DNA of 41,669 nt from positions 1-41,669 of the forward strand of contig JAISLQ010000075.1 in the NCBI GenBank assembly GCA_031290885.1, given 5' to 3'. The notes under the pieces are model-generated. The model saw only the letters and a program-made list of their open reading frames with translations. It was not told the origin of the DNA and did no database searches. Shown piece by piece: positions 23,439-31,940 of the stretch (within the stretch, counting starts at the first letter, position 1; the number at the start of each line of letters is the position of its first letter). The stretch comes from Acidaminococcales bacterium (GTDB lineage Bacteria > Bacillota > Negativicutes > Acidaminococcales > JAISLQ01). The position numbers and the translations under genes are program-made.

Positions 23439-23466
23439 TAAATAAAAACAAGGGAGGATTTGAAAA

Positions 23467-24594
23467 ATGCAGTTACCGGAAGAAGTAGTAGCTCTACAAA
23501 AAATGGTGAGGGATTTTGTCAATAAGGAGGTCATCCCCAAAGCCGCCGATTACGAAAAAAGAGGCGAGTATCCGAAAGAGTTGGATATGATGGCTTTTGA
23601 CATGGGACTGCCCGTTCTTTGCCTTCCGACACAATACGGCGGCGGCGGCATGAGCGAATTGGCCCTTACCGTAGTCATGGAAGAGTTGGCGCGGGGAGAT
23701 TTGGGGTTTGCCAACTACGTCAGCGCCAGTACGCTCGCGACATTGCCGATATTGATCGCCGGCACGGAAGAACAGAAGAAACAGTGGACCGAGCTGCTGC
23801 TGGAAACCAAATACGCCGCGTTTGCGCTTACCGAACCGGAAGCGGGTTCTGACGCCGCCGGCGCAAAGACCACCGCCACCAAGGACGGGAACGACTATAT
23901 CATCAATGGCCGCAAATGTTTCATCACCAATGGCAGCAACGCCGGCGAATATCTCGTCATGGCCTCCATTGACCGTTCCAAAGGAATAAAAGGCCTCACC
24001 TGTTTCATCGTTGAAAGAAGCCGGCCCGGCATTTCCATCGGCAAAGAAGAAGACAAAATGGGCATACGCAACTCCAACACCGCCGACGTCATCTTCGACA
24101 ACGTCAGGATACCGGCCGCCAACCGAGTAGGAGAGGAAGGCAAGGGGTTCGGCATCATCATGAAAACCCTTGACGCCTCCAGGCCGTCCGTGGGCGCGCA
24201 CGGCGTCGGCGTAGCGCAAAGGGCCCTTGAGGAAGCGATCAAGTACGCAAAACAAAGAATCCAGTTTGGCAAGCCGATCGCGGCGATTCCCGCCGTGCAG
24301 ATAATGGTCGCCGACATGGCCATAAAAATCGAGACGGCGCGCCAGATGATATATCACGCCTGCGACTTGTATGACAGAGGCTTGCCGCATACCATCGAAT
24401 CCTGCATAGCCAAGACCGTTGGCGCGGAAGCGGGCTGGGAGGCTGTTGACTTGGCCTTGCAGATCCACGGCGGCTATGGCTACATGCGCGAATATCCGAT
24501 TGAAAAACTCTACCGGGACGTGCGGATAGTCAAGATTTACGAAGGCACGAACCAAATCCAGCGCGGCATCATCGGCGGCAGCCTGCTCAGATAA
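23467..24594 (+). CDS. Acyl-CoA dehydrogenase 1 (butyryl-CoA type)
   Basis: A 375-aa FAD flavoprotein behind GGGAGG. It has the motif ALTEPEAGSDAAG (residues 120-132) that contacts FAD and substrate, GRKCFITNGS (148-157), the QIHGGYGYMREYP segment and the catalytic base in KIYEGTNQIQRG (E359). Length and motifs match short-chain acyl-CoA dehydrogenases such as butyryl-CoA dehydrogenase (Bcd). It interconverts butyryl-CoA (or a similar acyl-CoA) and the 2-enoyl-CoA with Etf as electron carrier. It is the first gene after the sigma-54 promoter. It is clearly different from dehydrogenases 2 and 3 downstream, and has no Etf genes directly next to it. Exact chain-length preference is not readable. 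Confidence 0.9.
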   Translation: MQLPEEVVALQKMVRDFVNKEVIPKAADYEKRGEYPKELDMMAFDMGLPVLCLPTQYGGGGMSELALTVVMEELARGDLGFANYVSASTLATLPILIAGTEEQKKQWTELLLETKYAAFALTEPEAGSDAAGAKTTATKDGNDYIINGRKCFITNGSNAGEYLVMASIDRSKGIKGLTCFIVERSRPGISIGKEEDKMGIRNSNTADVIFDNVRIPAANRVGEEGKGFGIIMKTLDASRPSVGAHGVGVAQRALEEAIKYAKQRIQFGKPIAAIPAVQIMVADMAIKIETARQMIYHACDLYDRGLPHTIESCIAKTVGAEAGWEAVDLALQIHGGYGYMREYPIEKLYRDVRIVKIYEGTNQIQRGIIGGSLLR

Positions 24595-24639
24595 AATATT
24601 TGGCGTTTGCCGTTTAATCCTGTTAGCGCCTTTTAAAAA

Positions 24640-24710
24640 ATTAGTGGCGCCGTAAAGCGGTTTTAGTTTACGCAGCCGTCCTAACGCCAACTGTTTATGG
24701 CGCCACTAAT
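24640..24710 (+). repeat. 12-bp inverted repeat forming a long hairpin
   Basis: ATTAGTGGCGCC (24,640-24,651) and GGCGCCACTAAT (24,699-24,710) enclose 47 bases containing a second stem (GTAAA/TTTAC). It is followed by TTTGTTTTT at 24,716. In addition TTGGCGTT at 24,600 can pair with AACGCCAA at 24,683, so two folds are possible. It may be a terminator or attenuator between dehydrogenase 1 and CoA-transferase 1. Confidence 0.7.
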
Positions 24711-24793
24711 CAAGGTTTGTTTTTAAAACTCAAATGCACGCTTTAAATTCAGGATATCAATAAAGAAATTTGATTTTTTCAGGAGAAAGCAGA

Positions 24794-26173
24794 ATGAAAA
24801 TAGACTATACAAACATCAAGCCTAAAAGAAAAGGCCGCCTGTCGGACTTGCCCTGGCGCGAACAAGTAAAACAAAAAACTATCTCCTGCGACGATGCCGC
24901 GAAGATTGTCAACAAAGGCGACAGATTGTATTTTCCCGGCGCGGCCAATTTCCCACAGGGTTTTGAGAAAGCGCTGGCCAAAAGGATCCGGGCCGAAGGC
25001 TTAACTGTGGAGATTTACACGATTTTCGTCATTCACGCCTCGGAAATCATAAAACCCGAATTCAAGGACAATATTTTCCTTTACAGCCATTTTTTGGCCG
25101 GCGAACGCAGCATGCAAAAGCAGGGGAACATTTCCTTCGTCCCCACCCAATTGGGGCAGGGCGGAAAAGGCGTCAAGGCTTGGCGCCCGCGCATCGCCGT
25201 ACTGACCTGCAGCCCGCCCAACGAAGATGGCTGGCTTTCCCGCAGCATCTGGTGCCACCATTATGACAGCAACCTGCTTGATGACGATTTGGACATTTTG
25301 ATTGTGGAAATCAACAAAAACCTGCCGTTTTGCTACACGGAAGGCAAACATCACACCCTGCTTCACATATCCGAGATCGATCACCTGATCGAATACGACT
25401 CTTGGTGGCCGGAAGTCAAAACCCCTCCCGCTAACGCGGTCGATACCAAAATAGGCAATTATGTTACCGAGCTTGTAAAAAACGGCGATTGCCTGCAAAT
25501 CGGCTTGGGCGGGTTGGCCGACACTGTCTCCAAAAACATGCTGAGCGGCGGGTTTAAAGACTTGGGAATCCATACGGAGCTATTGACCAACGGATTGTTG
25601 GATCTTATCAAGGCCGGCTGCGTCAATAACACCAAAAAACGCGTATACCCGGGAAAAACCGTAATATCGGCCTTCGTCGGCGATTATGGCCTGCGCGACT
25701 ACGCCGAAAAAAATACGGACTATCTGCTGCTCAACGTTGATTTTGTCAACGACCCGAGAGTTATCTGCCAAAACGACAATGTCCTTTCGGTCAACAATTG
25801 CATGGAAATTGACCTCGTAGGACAGATAAACGCCGAAAGCATAGGCCCTGCGCAATATTCGGCGACAGGCGGGCAGATGGAATTCGTAACCGGGTCGCAG
25901 TGGAGCAAAGGCGGCCGGAGCGTCATTGCCTTAAACTCTTCTTTCACAGACAAAAGCGGCGCGCTCAAAAGTAAAATAGTGCCTACCCTGCCTCTGGGAT
26001 CCGTAGTTACTACTCCCAGGACGTTTGTCAATTATGTCGTTACCGAATACGGCATGGTGGATTTAAAATACAAGTCCGTAAAAGACAGGGCGAAACTGCT
26101 GATCAGCATAGCGCATCCGGAATTTAGGGACGAATTGGCTCAACAGGCGAAAAAACTCGGCTTTTATTCCTGA
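24794..26173 (+). CDS. CoA-transferase 1 (acetyl-CoA hydrolase/transferase family)
   Basis: A 459-aa protein, ATG behind AGGAGAAAGC. It belongs to the family of 4-hydroxybutyrate and butyryl-CoA:acetate CoA-transferases. Seen: LQIGLGGLADTVSKNML (235-251), the likely active-site glutamate in GIHTELLTNG (E262), and the ATGGQMEFVTGSQWSKGGRS segment typical of the C-terminal domain. It would swap CoA between acetyl-CoA (or another acyl-CoA) and a free acid, activating an imported acid or releasing the end product. Relative to CoA-transferase 2 at the far end it has a longer N-terminal region. The acid it takes cannot be deduced. Confidence 0.85.
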   Translation: MKIDYTNIKPKRKGRLSDLPWREQVKQKTISCDDAAKIVNKGDRLYFPGAANFPQGFEKALAKRIRAEGLTVEIYTIFVIHASEIIKPEFKDNIFLYSHFLAGERSMQKQGNISFVPTQLGQGGKGVKAWRPRIAVLTCSPPNEDGWLSRSIWCHHYDSNLLDDDLDILIVEINKNLPFCYTEGKHHTLLHISEIDHLIEYDSWWPEVKTPPANAVDTKIGNYVTELVKNGDCLQIGLGGLADTVSKNMLSGGFKDLGIHTELLTNGLLDLIKAGCVNNTKKRVYPGKTVISAFVGDYGLRDYAEKNTDYLLLNVDFVNDPRVICQNDNVLSVNNCMEIDLVGQINAESIGPAQYSATGGQMEFVTGSQWSKGGRSVIALNSSFTDKSGALKSKIVPTLPLGSVVTTPRTFVNYVVTEYGMVDLKYKSVKDRAKLLISIAHPEFRDELAQQAKKLGFYS

Positions 26174-26246
26174 ACTGAAACCCGTCAGCCGCACTATTTT
26201 TTGTCCCGCCCGCCATACGGCAAAAAAAAATAAAGGCAGCCAAATT

Positions 26247-27659
26247 ATGGACGCAAACAATTATTCCAAATTAAGCGAAATATTCAAAAAAACCGAAAGC
26301 AGCCCTGAAGTATCTTTGCCGCTCAGCGTCTTGGGCGCCCTTCAGCCGACAATCATCATCACCGACGCCGCCGGGCGGATCCTTTATATAAACAAACCGC
26401 GCGCGGCAGCGGCGAACATTGGCGCGCCGAAGGCGCAGCGGCCGATGGGGTGTCCTTTTGAGGCGCTGTTTCGGGAGGAGCAGTTCACAAAAATCCTAAA
26501 AGAGCAAAAGCGCGTCGAGGGGCGGCTCTGCCGCCTGAAATCCTTCAATATGGACGCGCTTGTGAATATGTACCCCCTGACGGGCGGCGGCAAAACCGTC
26601 GGTTTTATTGTCAGTTACATAAACATCAATGAATTCAGCAACCTAACCAGCAACGCGGAATATTACAAAGATATTTTCGCGGAAGATACGCAAAGCAGGG
26701 ATCCGTTGCCGGCGCCCTTTCAAAACATCATTGGCAATTGCCGCAAAATGTACGAGGCCAAATATACCGCCGCCAAAATAGCCGGCTCCGACATTACCGT
26801 GCTGCTGACGGGCGAAAGCGGCGTAGGCAAGGAACTTTTCGCCGAGGCCATCCACAATTGCAGCAATCGGCGCAACGGGCCGCTCGTCAAAACAAATTGC
26901 GCCGCGATCCCCGAGCCTTTGCTGGAAAGCGAACTATTTGGCTATGACGGCGGCGCTTTTACCGGCGCGAAAGCGGACGGCAAAAAAGGGAAATTTGAAT
27001 TGGCCGACGGCGGGACGCTCTTCCTGGACGAAATAGGCGACATGGGTATGTCCATGCAAACAAAGTTGCTAAGGGTATTGCAGGAAAAAGAAATAGAACG
27101 CGTCGGCGGCGCGCGGACAAAAAAAATTGACGTGCGGATCGTCGCGGCTACCAATAAAAACATCTGCCAGATGGTCAAAGAGGAAGAATTCCGCGAAGAT
27201 CTTTATTACCGGCTGGCGGTGGTCAGCTTAAAAATACCGCCGCTGCGGGAACGCAAAGAAGACATCTTGCTGTTGGTCGACTATTTCCTGAAAAGGCTTA
27301 ACCTGACCCATAACAAAAACATTGCCTGCACCAAGGATGCCGTTAATATTTTATTGAGCTATTTTTGGCGGGGAAACGTCCGGGAATTGCAAAATGTGTT
27401 GGAACGCGCGTTTGTACTTTGCAGCGGCGAAGTTATCTGCCCGCGCGACCTGCCCGACCCCCTGAACAAATGGGACAAATCCTCGCGGCTGAAAATCAGC
27501 GCCGGGAAAACGCTGGAAACCATCATGGAAGAAACAGAAAAAGAAGTCTTAAAGTCAGTCCTGAAACTGGCCAACAACAACCGTACAAACGCGATGAAAA
27601 TGCTTGGCGTTTCGCGGCGCACCCTTTACAAAAAATTAAACAAATACAATATTGACTAA
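26247..27659 (+). CDS. Sigma-54-dependent transcriptional activator with PAS domain
   Basis: A 470-aa regulator. N-terminal PAS-like sensor (about 25-125; TIIITDAAGRILYINKP), central AAA+ domain with Walker A GESGVGKE (189-196), the sigma-54 contact loop GAFTGA (236-241) and Walker B TLFLDEIGD (257-265), then a Fis-type helix-turn-helix at the C-terminus (about 440-465; NRTNAMKMLGVSRRTLYKKL). There is no phosphoreceiver domain, so it likely senses a small ligand or redox state itself. It lies inside the acyl-CoA cluster, 2.9 kb after a perfect sigma-54 promoter, and is the natural regulator. The motif before GAFTGA reads YDG where most relatives have Y-E-K or similar. Confidence 0.93.
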   Translation: MDANNYSKLSEIFKKTESSPEVSLPLSVLGALQPTIIITDAAGRILYINKPRAAAANIGAPKAQRPMGCPFEALFREEQFTKILKEQKRVEGRLCRLKSFNMDALVNMYPLTGGGKTVGFIVSYININEFSNLTSNAEYYKDIFAEDTQSRDPLPAPFQNIIGNCRKMYEAKYTAAKIAGSDITVLLTGESGVGKELFAEAIHNCSNRRNGPLVKTNCAAIPEPLLESELFGYDGGAFTGAKADGKKGKFELADGGTLFLDEIGDMGMSMQTKLLRVLQEKEIERVGGARTKKIDVRIVAATNKNICQMVKEEEFREDLYYRLAVVSLKIPPLRERKEDILLLVDYFLKRLNLTHNKNIACTKDAVNILLSYFWRGNVRELQNVLERAFVLCSGEVICPRDLPDPLNKWDKSSRLKISAGKTLETIMEETEKEVLKSVLKLANNNRTNAMKMLGVSRRTLYKKLNKYNID

Positions 27660-27699
27660 ACGTAGCTTCGTTCGGCAAAGGACTTGGCGCCATTGAATA

Positions 27700-27715
27700 T
27701 TGGCCGGTTTTATGC
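27700..27715 (+). promoter_or_regulatory. Possible second, weaker sigma-54 promoter
   Basis: TTGGCCG-GTTTT-ATGC has GG and GC at the right 12-base distance (27,702-27,703 and 27,714-27,715) but deviates from consensus in the CAC and first T of TTGC. It lies about 200 bases before acyl-CoA dehydrogenase 2. Confidence 0.3.
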
Positions 27716-27740
27716 CGGGGCTTGGCGGTTTGGAGCAAAA

Positions 27741-27890
27741 AAGCCGCTTTAAATAACAAAAGAACGCCAGGAAAGCGGGCGATGAAGATGCAGCTCAAAT
27801 CAGGCGGCGCGTCTATCAATATTTGCCGGCAATGGAGGGCATTTAACGGTTATCGTAGCCTTTGCCCGGCTATCTAATTTAAAGCGGCTT
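27741..27890. repeat. 14-bp perfect inverted repeat flanking 122 bases
   Basis: AAGCCGCTTTAAAT (27,741-27,754) and ATTTAAAGCGGCTT (27,877-27,890), in the gap between the activator and acyl-CoA dehydrogenase 2. No open frame lies between. It resembles the ends of a tiny mobile element or paired binding sites. The right arm ends ten bases before the AAGGAGG ribosome site. Confidence 0.75.
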
Positions 27891-27913
27891 ATTAATTCAA
27901 GGAGGTTGCTTAC

Positions 27914-29056
27914 ATGGATTTCAAATTGAACGAAGTTCAGGAAGCCATGCAAAAACAGGCAAAAGATTTTGCCGAAAAGTATTTGGCCGGGCGGGTTGAA
28001 GAGCTCGAATCAGCCGACAATTTTCCCAAAGAAATACACGATAAAATGGCGGAAGTGGGTTTTACGGGACTGACGTTTTCGGAAAAATACGGCGGCATGG
28101 AAGTTGGCTACGATAGTTTCTCGTTAGTTGTGGAGCAAATCGCCAAAGTATCCGGCAGTACGGCCAAAGCGCTTTTGATCGACGTTTTGCCTTTGGAAGC
28201 TATCAATCTATTCGGAACGGAAGCGCAAAAGCAAAAATATCTGCGGGAAGGGATTGCCGGCAAGACCAGGGGGTCTTTCGCTTTCACGGAACCGGGGACA
28301 GGTTCCGATCCCAAACAATTAGTAACCGTCGCCAAAAAGAAAGGCGGCCAATACGTAATAAGCGGCACAAAGCGCTTTATTTCCAACTCGGCGTATGAAG
28401 GGCCGATCGTGCTGTTTGCCAGGGACGAGGGCGCCGATACCTGCACGGCTTTTATTTTTGACAAATTTTGCAAAGGCTACTCCATATCGACGCACTGGGA
28501 AAAGATCGGCATGACCGGCAGCGCCGTTTACGACATCTTTCTTGACGGCGTAACGGTGGACGAAAGCCAGATACTTGGCAAAGCGGGCGATGGCTACAAC
28601 ATCCTGCTTGCCACCACTGCTTTTGGCAAACTCGGCTTCAGCGCATCCTTTGTCGGCGTAATGGGCGGCGCTTACGATGCCGCAGTCAAATATGTCAAAG
28701 AAAAAATGCACAGAGGCCAATCGATCATGAAGTTTCAGGCCATTCAGCTCAAAACGGCGAATTTGGCGGCAAAAGTGGAGAGCGCCCGCTATTTTCTTTA
28801 CAAAACAAGCGAGGACGCCAACAATGCCCACGCGGACATGAAGAAGTATCAAGCGCAATCGGCTTTGCTGAAAGGCTATATTTCCGACCTCGGCGTTGAG
28901 TGCTGCGTGTTGGCGATGAACCTTATGGGTTCATACGGCGTCATGAAAGAGTACAACGTGGAGCGCTGCCTCAGGGATTCGCTGATTGGGCCGCATATCG
29001 AAGGGGCTTCCGATATACAAAGGATTATCGCCGGCAATTACCTCCTGCGAAATTGA
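27914..29056 (+). CDS. Acyl-CoA dehydrogenase 2
   Basis: A 380-aa flavoprotein behind AAGGAGG. Motifs: AFTEPGTGSDPKQ (123-135), GTKRFISNSAYEG, and the catalytic glutamate in PHIEGASDIQR (E363). The pattern around the active site (IEG-A/V-SD-I/M-QR) is shared with dehydrogenase 3 (32,877) but differs from the YEGTNQIQR of dehydrogenase 1; 2 and 3 are clear paralogues along their whole length. It is followed by an isomerase-like gene and EtfB1/EtfA1, suggesting it hands electrons to that Etf. It probably acts on a short or modified acyl-CoA; the substrate is unknown. Confidence 0.88.
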   Translation: MDFKLNEVQEAMQKQAKDFAEKYLAGRVEELESADNFPKEIHDKMAEVGFTGLTFSEKYGGMEVGYDSFSLVVEQIAKVSGSTAKALLIDVLPLEAINLFGTEAQKQKYLREGIAGKTRGSFAFTEPGTGSDPKQLVTVAKKKGGQYVISGTKRFISNSAYEGPIVLFARDEGADTCTAFIFDKFCKGYSISTHWEKIGMTGSAVYDIFLDGVTVDESQILGKAGDGYNILLATTAFGKLGFSASFVGVMGGAYDAAVKYVKEKMHRGQSIMKFQAIQLKTANLAAKVESARYFLYKTSEDANNAHADMKKYQAQSALLKGYISDLGVECCVLAMNLMGSYGVMKEYNVERCLRDSLIGPHIEGASDIQRIIAGNYLLRN

Positions 29057-29135
29057 ACAGGGAACTGCCCGGCGGCGCAATACGTTCAAAACGGCACAGG
29101 CCGAAATATAGCAAAATACGAGGAGGTTATTTAGT

Positions 29136-29921
29136 ATGGATTACAAATGTCTTAGTTGCGAACTGAAAGACGGGATCGCGACCATCAAAATGAACCGGCC
29201 CAAAGAATTGAACGCCATGTCCACGCCTATGTTTGAAGAACTGCTTGATTTGTTCCCCAAAGTGGATCTTGACCCTAACGTAAGAGTCGTGATCCTCACC
29301 GGGGAAGGACGGGCTTTCTGCGCGGGCGGCGACGTCGCCGAAATGAAAGAGGGCTACGGCGGGGCGACCGGTTTTTACCGGCACATGGAACTGGTCAACA
29401 AATCCGTCATTGCTTTGACCGAATTGTCCAAACCGGTCATCGCGGCGGTAAACGGCGTGGCTACCGGCGCCGGCATGAATATCGCCTTGGCGGCCGATAT
29501 CGCCATTGCCTCCGACAAAGCCAAGTTCTCGGAGATTTTCGGCAACGTAGGGCTGGCGCCGGACGTTGGCGGCACCTATCTTCTGCCGCGCCTGGTCGGC
29601 AGGCAGAAAGCCAAAGAAATCGTTTTCTCCTTCCGCATGATCGATGCCGCCGAAGCGTTGCAGCTCGGTTTGGTGACCAAAGTCGTGCCGCTGGAAGAAC
29701 TGATGGGCGAAGTCAACAAACTGGCCGCGAAAATCGCGCAGGGGCCGACGCTTGCTTTTGCCCTCGGCAAAAAATTGATCAACCGCTCCTTTGAAACCGA
29801 CATCCGTACCATGCTCGACCTGGAAAGCCTGTCGCAGTCCATTGCCGGAGTTTCCCACGACCACAAGGAAGGGACCAACGCTTTCTTTGAAAAACGGCCG
29901 ACGAAATTCACCGGCGAATAA
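29136..29921 (+). CDS. Crotonase-fold enoyl-CoA isomerase-like protein
   Basis: A 261-aa protein with GAGGAGG before the ATG. The crotonase fold is clear: FCAGGDVAEM (oxyanion hole strand, 61-70) and ATGAGMNIALAADIAIA (109-125). Both glutamates of classical enoyl-CoA hydratase are replaced (N115 and F135). Instead it has an Asp in GLAPDVGGTYLLPRLVG (D143), the pattern of PaaG-like isomerases that shift double bonds. It therefore likely isomerises an enoyl-CoA and does not hydrate it. It stands between dehydrogenase 2 and EtfB1, pointing to a position near the dehydrogenation step. Confidence 0.82.
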   Translation: MDYKCLSCELKDGIATIKMNRPKELNAMSTPMFEELLDLFPKVDLDPNVRVVILTGEGRAFCAGGDVAEMKEGYGGATGFYRHMELVNKSVIALTELSKPVIAAVNGVATGAGMNIALAADIAIASDKAKFSEIFGNVGLAPDVGGTYLLPRLVGRQKAKEIVFSFRMIDAAEALQLGLVTKVVPLEELMGEVNKLAAKIAQGPTLAFALGKKLINRSFETDIRTMLDLESLSQSIAGVSHDHKEGTNAFFEKRPTKFTGE

Positions 29922-29960
29922 AATAAAAAAGGATATATGCGCTGAGAGGAACGTATCTTA

Positions 29961-30761
29961 ATGAAAATAATAGTATGCGTTAAACAAATACCCGATCCGG
30001 AACAATTCGTCGCGAAAATCAATCCGGAAACAAAAACGTTGATCCGCGAAGGCTTTTCCGGCGTCATCAATTCTTTTGACGGCTACGCTTTGGAAATGGC
30101 CGTAAGGCTCAAAGAAAGCGTTGAAGGCTCTACCGTCGCCGTCCTCGCCATGAGCGCGCCCAATGCCAAAAGCATGCTGCAAATATGTTTGTCGGTAGGC
30201 GCCGACAAGGCTTTCTTAGTAACGGGGGCGGCCGGGTCCGATACGATGGGGACAAGCCTCGTCCTCTCTCGCGCCATTCGCAAAATAGAAGAGGAAGACG
30301 GGCCTTTTGACGCCATCTTCTGCGGCCGGCAGGCCACCGACGGCTATACCGGCTTTGTCGGCCCGGAGCTGGCCGAAAGGCTGAACCTTGCGCAAGTTAC
30401 TTTCGTAACCGACATATCGGCGCAGGGGCAGCTTCTTAAAGCGAAACGGGAAAACAACAACGGCTTTGAAATCATCGAAACCGCCATGCCGGCTTTGTTC
30501 ACCGTAACGAAAACCGACTATGAGCCGCGCTTTCCTACCGTAAGGTCAAGGCTGGCGTCGCTTAAAGCGCCCATTCACAATATGGATTTGGCGGGACTTG
30601 GCATCGACGCGGACCTGGTAGGGCTGAAAGGCGCCAAAGTGGAAGTGACGAACGTATCCGAGCCCGAACAAAAGAGGGCCGGCATAATCATTACCGTAGA
30701 GGATCCCGGCGCAGCCGCGGCGCAGTTAGGCAAAATTTTAAACGAAAAGAACCTGATATAA
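29961..30761 (+). CDS. etfB: Electron transfer flavoprotein beta subunit, first copy
   Basis: A 266-aa EtfB behind GAGAGGAACG. It opens with the typical MKIIVCVKQIPDPEQ. The nucleotide-binding signature, usually DGDTAQVGPE, reads DGYTGFVGPELAE here (127-139): three positions differ. This copy could thus have altered cofactor binding or partner choice compared with the second EtfB (36,583), which keeps the standard motif. It pairs with EtfA1 downstream; together they carry electrons between acyl-CoA dehydrogenase and a further acceptor (ferredoxin/NAD or membrane quinone). Confidence 0.9.
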   Translation: MKIIVCVKQIPDPEQFVAKINPETKTLIREGFSGVINSFDGYALEMAVRLKESVEGSTVAVLAMSAPNAKSMLQICLSVGADKAFLVTGAAGSDTMGTSLVLSRAIRKIEEEDGPFDAIFCGRQATDGYTGFVGPELAERLNLAQVTFVTDISAQGQLLKAKRENNNGFEIIETAMPALFTVTKTDYEPRFPTVRSRLASLKAPIHNMDLAGLGIDADLVGLKGAKVEVTNVSEPEQKRAGIIITVEDPGAAAAQLGKILNEKNLI

Positions 30762-30790
30762 CAGGCCGGCCTATCTTCTGGGAGATGACG

Positions 30791-30814
30791 GGGGAAAGGA
30801 CGGTGCCTTTCCCC
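30791..30814 (+). promoter_or_regulatory. Hairpin between etfB1 and etfA1
   Basis: GGGGAAAGG (30,791-30,799) pairs with CCTTTCCCC (30,806-30,814), loop of 6. No U-run follows, so it may be an RNA processing or stability element that sets the relative amounts of the two subunits. Confidence 0.5.
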
Positions 30815-30873
30815 GCCGGCCTCTGTTTCACAAAACGCTTTTGGGGCAAAGAAAGATGGGAGCATGCAGGAAT

Positions 30874-31881
30874 ATGGAAGAATATAAAAACTTCTGGGTA
30901 ATAGTTGAACTGGCCGATGGAAAGCCTAAAGGCGTCGGTTTTGAACTGTTAAATCCCGGCAAACAGCTGGCAGAACAAAAAAACGAGAAAATCGTCGCGG
31001 TGATAATCGGCAAAAACGCCGGCGCCAGCGCGAACCAGGCCATAGCGTACGGCGCCGGCGAGGTTATTGTGGTTGAGAACGAAAAACTCGACGAATATTC
31101 CACGGACGGCTACACATACGCATTGGAAAAACTTGCGCAAAAGTACAAGCCTGCCGCGTTGCTTGTCGGCGCGACCAACAACGGCCTCGATCTGGCGCCG
31201 CGGCTGGCGGCGAGGCTAAATACCGGCATCGCGGCCGACTGTACCGGCCTGGCCCTTGACGAAGGCGGCAACGTCCTCTGGACGCGGCTGAGCTTCAACG
31301 GCAAAATCAAGGCCGAGGCCGTTTGCCGTAAATGCCGCCCGCAAATAGGCACCGTGCGCCCGGGCGTCTTTAAAAGAAACGAACCTGATGAAACGCTGAA
31401 AGGCAACGTAACCAAAGAAGATATTGACATTCCGGCAAATTTAATCAGAACCAGGCTCGTGGAAAAAATAGCGCCCGAAACTTCCGAAACCGTCGATCTG
31501 GAAACGGCGGAAATCATCGTGACCGGAGGGCGCGGCCTTGGCAACGCGGACAATTTTTCCATAATCAGGGAACTGGCAAGCGCGCTCGGCGCGACGGTCG
31601 GCGCGTCAAGGTCCGCCGTGGACTCCGGCTGGATATCGCACGATCATCAGGTCGGCCAAACCGGCAAAACCGTACAGCCGCAATTGTACATCGCCTGCGG
31701 CGTTTCCGGCGCCATACAGCATTTGGCCGGCATGTCCGGATCCCACAATGTCGTCGCCATCAATACGGACGAAGAAGCGGCCATTTTCAAAATAACCGAC
31801 TACGGCGTTGTGGGGGATTTGACGAAAGTCGTGCCGGAACTTACCAAAGTTGTCAAAGAAATTAAAGAAAAGAACCAATAA
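30874..31881 (+). CDS. etfA: Electron transfer flavoprotein alpha subunit, first copy
   Basis: A 335-aa EtfA. The ATG at 30,874 aligns with the start of EtfA2; an upstream in-frame ATG (30,856) is possible. The C-terminal FAD domain has GGRGLGNADNF, GASRSAVDSGWI, HQVGQTGKTVQPQLYIACGV and the signature SGAIQHLAGMSGSHNVVAIN. The N-terminal domain differs from EtfA2 (NTGIAADCTGLALDE, and a KCRPQIGTVRPGVF segment). It is separated from etfB1 by 112 bases with a hairpin, unlike the tight spacing of the second pair. Confidence 0.9.
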   Translation: MEEYKNFWVIVELADGKPKGVGFELLNPGKQLAEQKNEKIVAVIIGKNAGASANQAIAYGAGEVIVVENEKLDEYSTDGYTYALEKLAQKYKPAALLVGATNNGLDLAPRLAARLNTGIAADCTGLALDEGGNVLWTRLSFNGKIKAEAVCRKCRPQIGTVRPGVFKRNEPDETLKGNVTKEDIDIPANLIRTRLVEKIAPETSETVDLETAEIIVTGGRGLGNADNFSIIRELASALGATVGASRSAVDSGWISHDHQVGQTGKTVQPQLYIACGVSGAIQHLAGMSGSHNVVAINTDEEAAIFKITDYGVVGDLTKVVPELTKVVKEIKEKNQ

Positions 31882-31940
31882 CAACGCCGGGGGCAAACAA
31901 CTGCCTGCCCCCTGACCATATTCAACAAAAAGGAGACGGG

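Larger units (their letters stand above)
22362..23466. other. 1.1-kb intergenic region rich in palindromes
   Basis: No supportable gene. It holds the terminator of the TPR gene, several perfect palindromes and a 20-bp direct repeat, and ends in the sigma-54 promoter of the first acyl-CoA dehydrogenase gene. Palindromes: 22,833-22,858 (26 bp, half TTCCCCAAAAATT), 22,912-22,935, 23,012-23,029 (TGTTTAC-N4-GTAAACA), 23,029-23,046 (AGTCCG-A6-CGGACT) and 23,419-23,438 (TTATCCAAA-AA-TTTGGATAA). Two GTATAC boxes lie at 23,109 and 23,128, nineteen bases apart. Confidence 0.8.

Noticed and set aside
24640-24710. A tRNA-like 71-base fold
   Set aside because: The outer stem is 12 bp, there is no T-loop sequence and no anticodon arm of the right size; it fits a hairpin or attenuator better.
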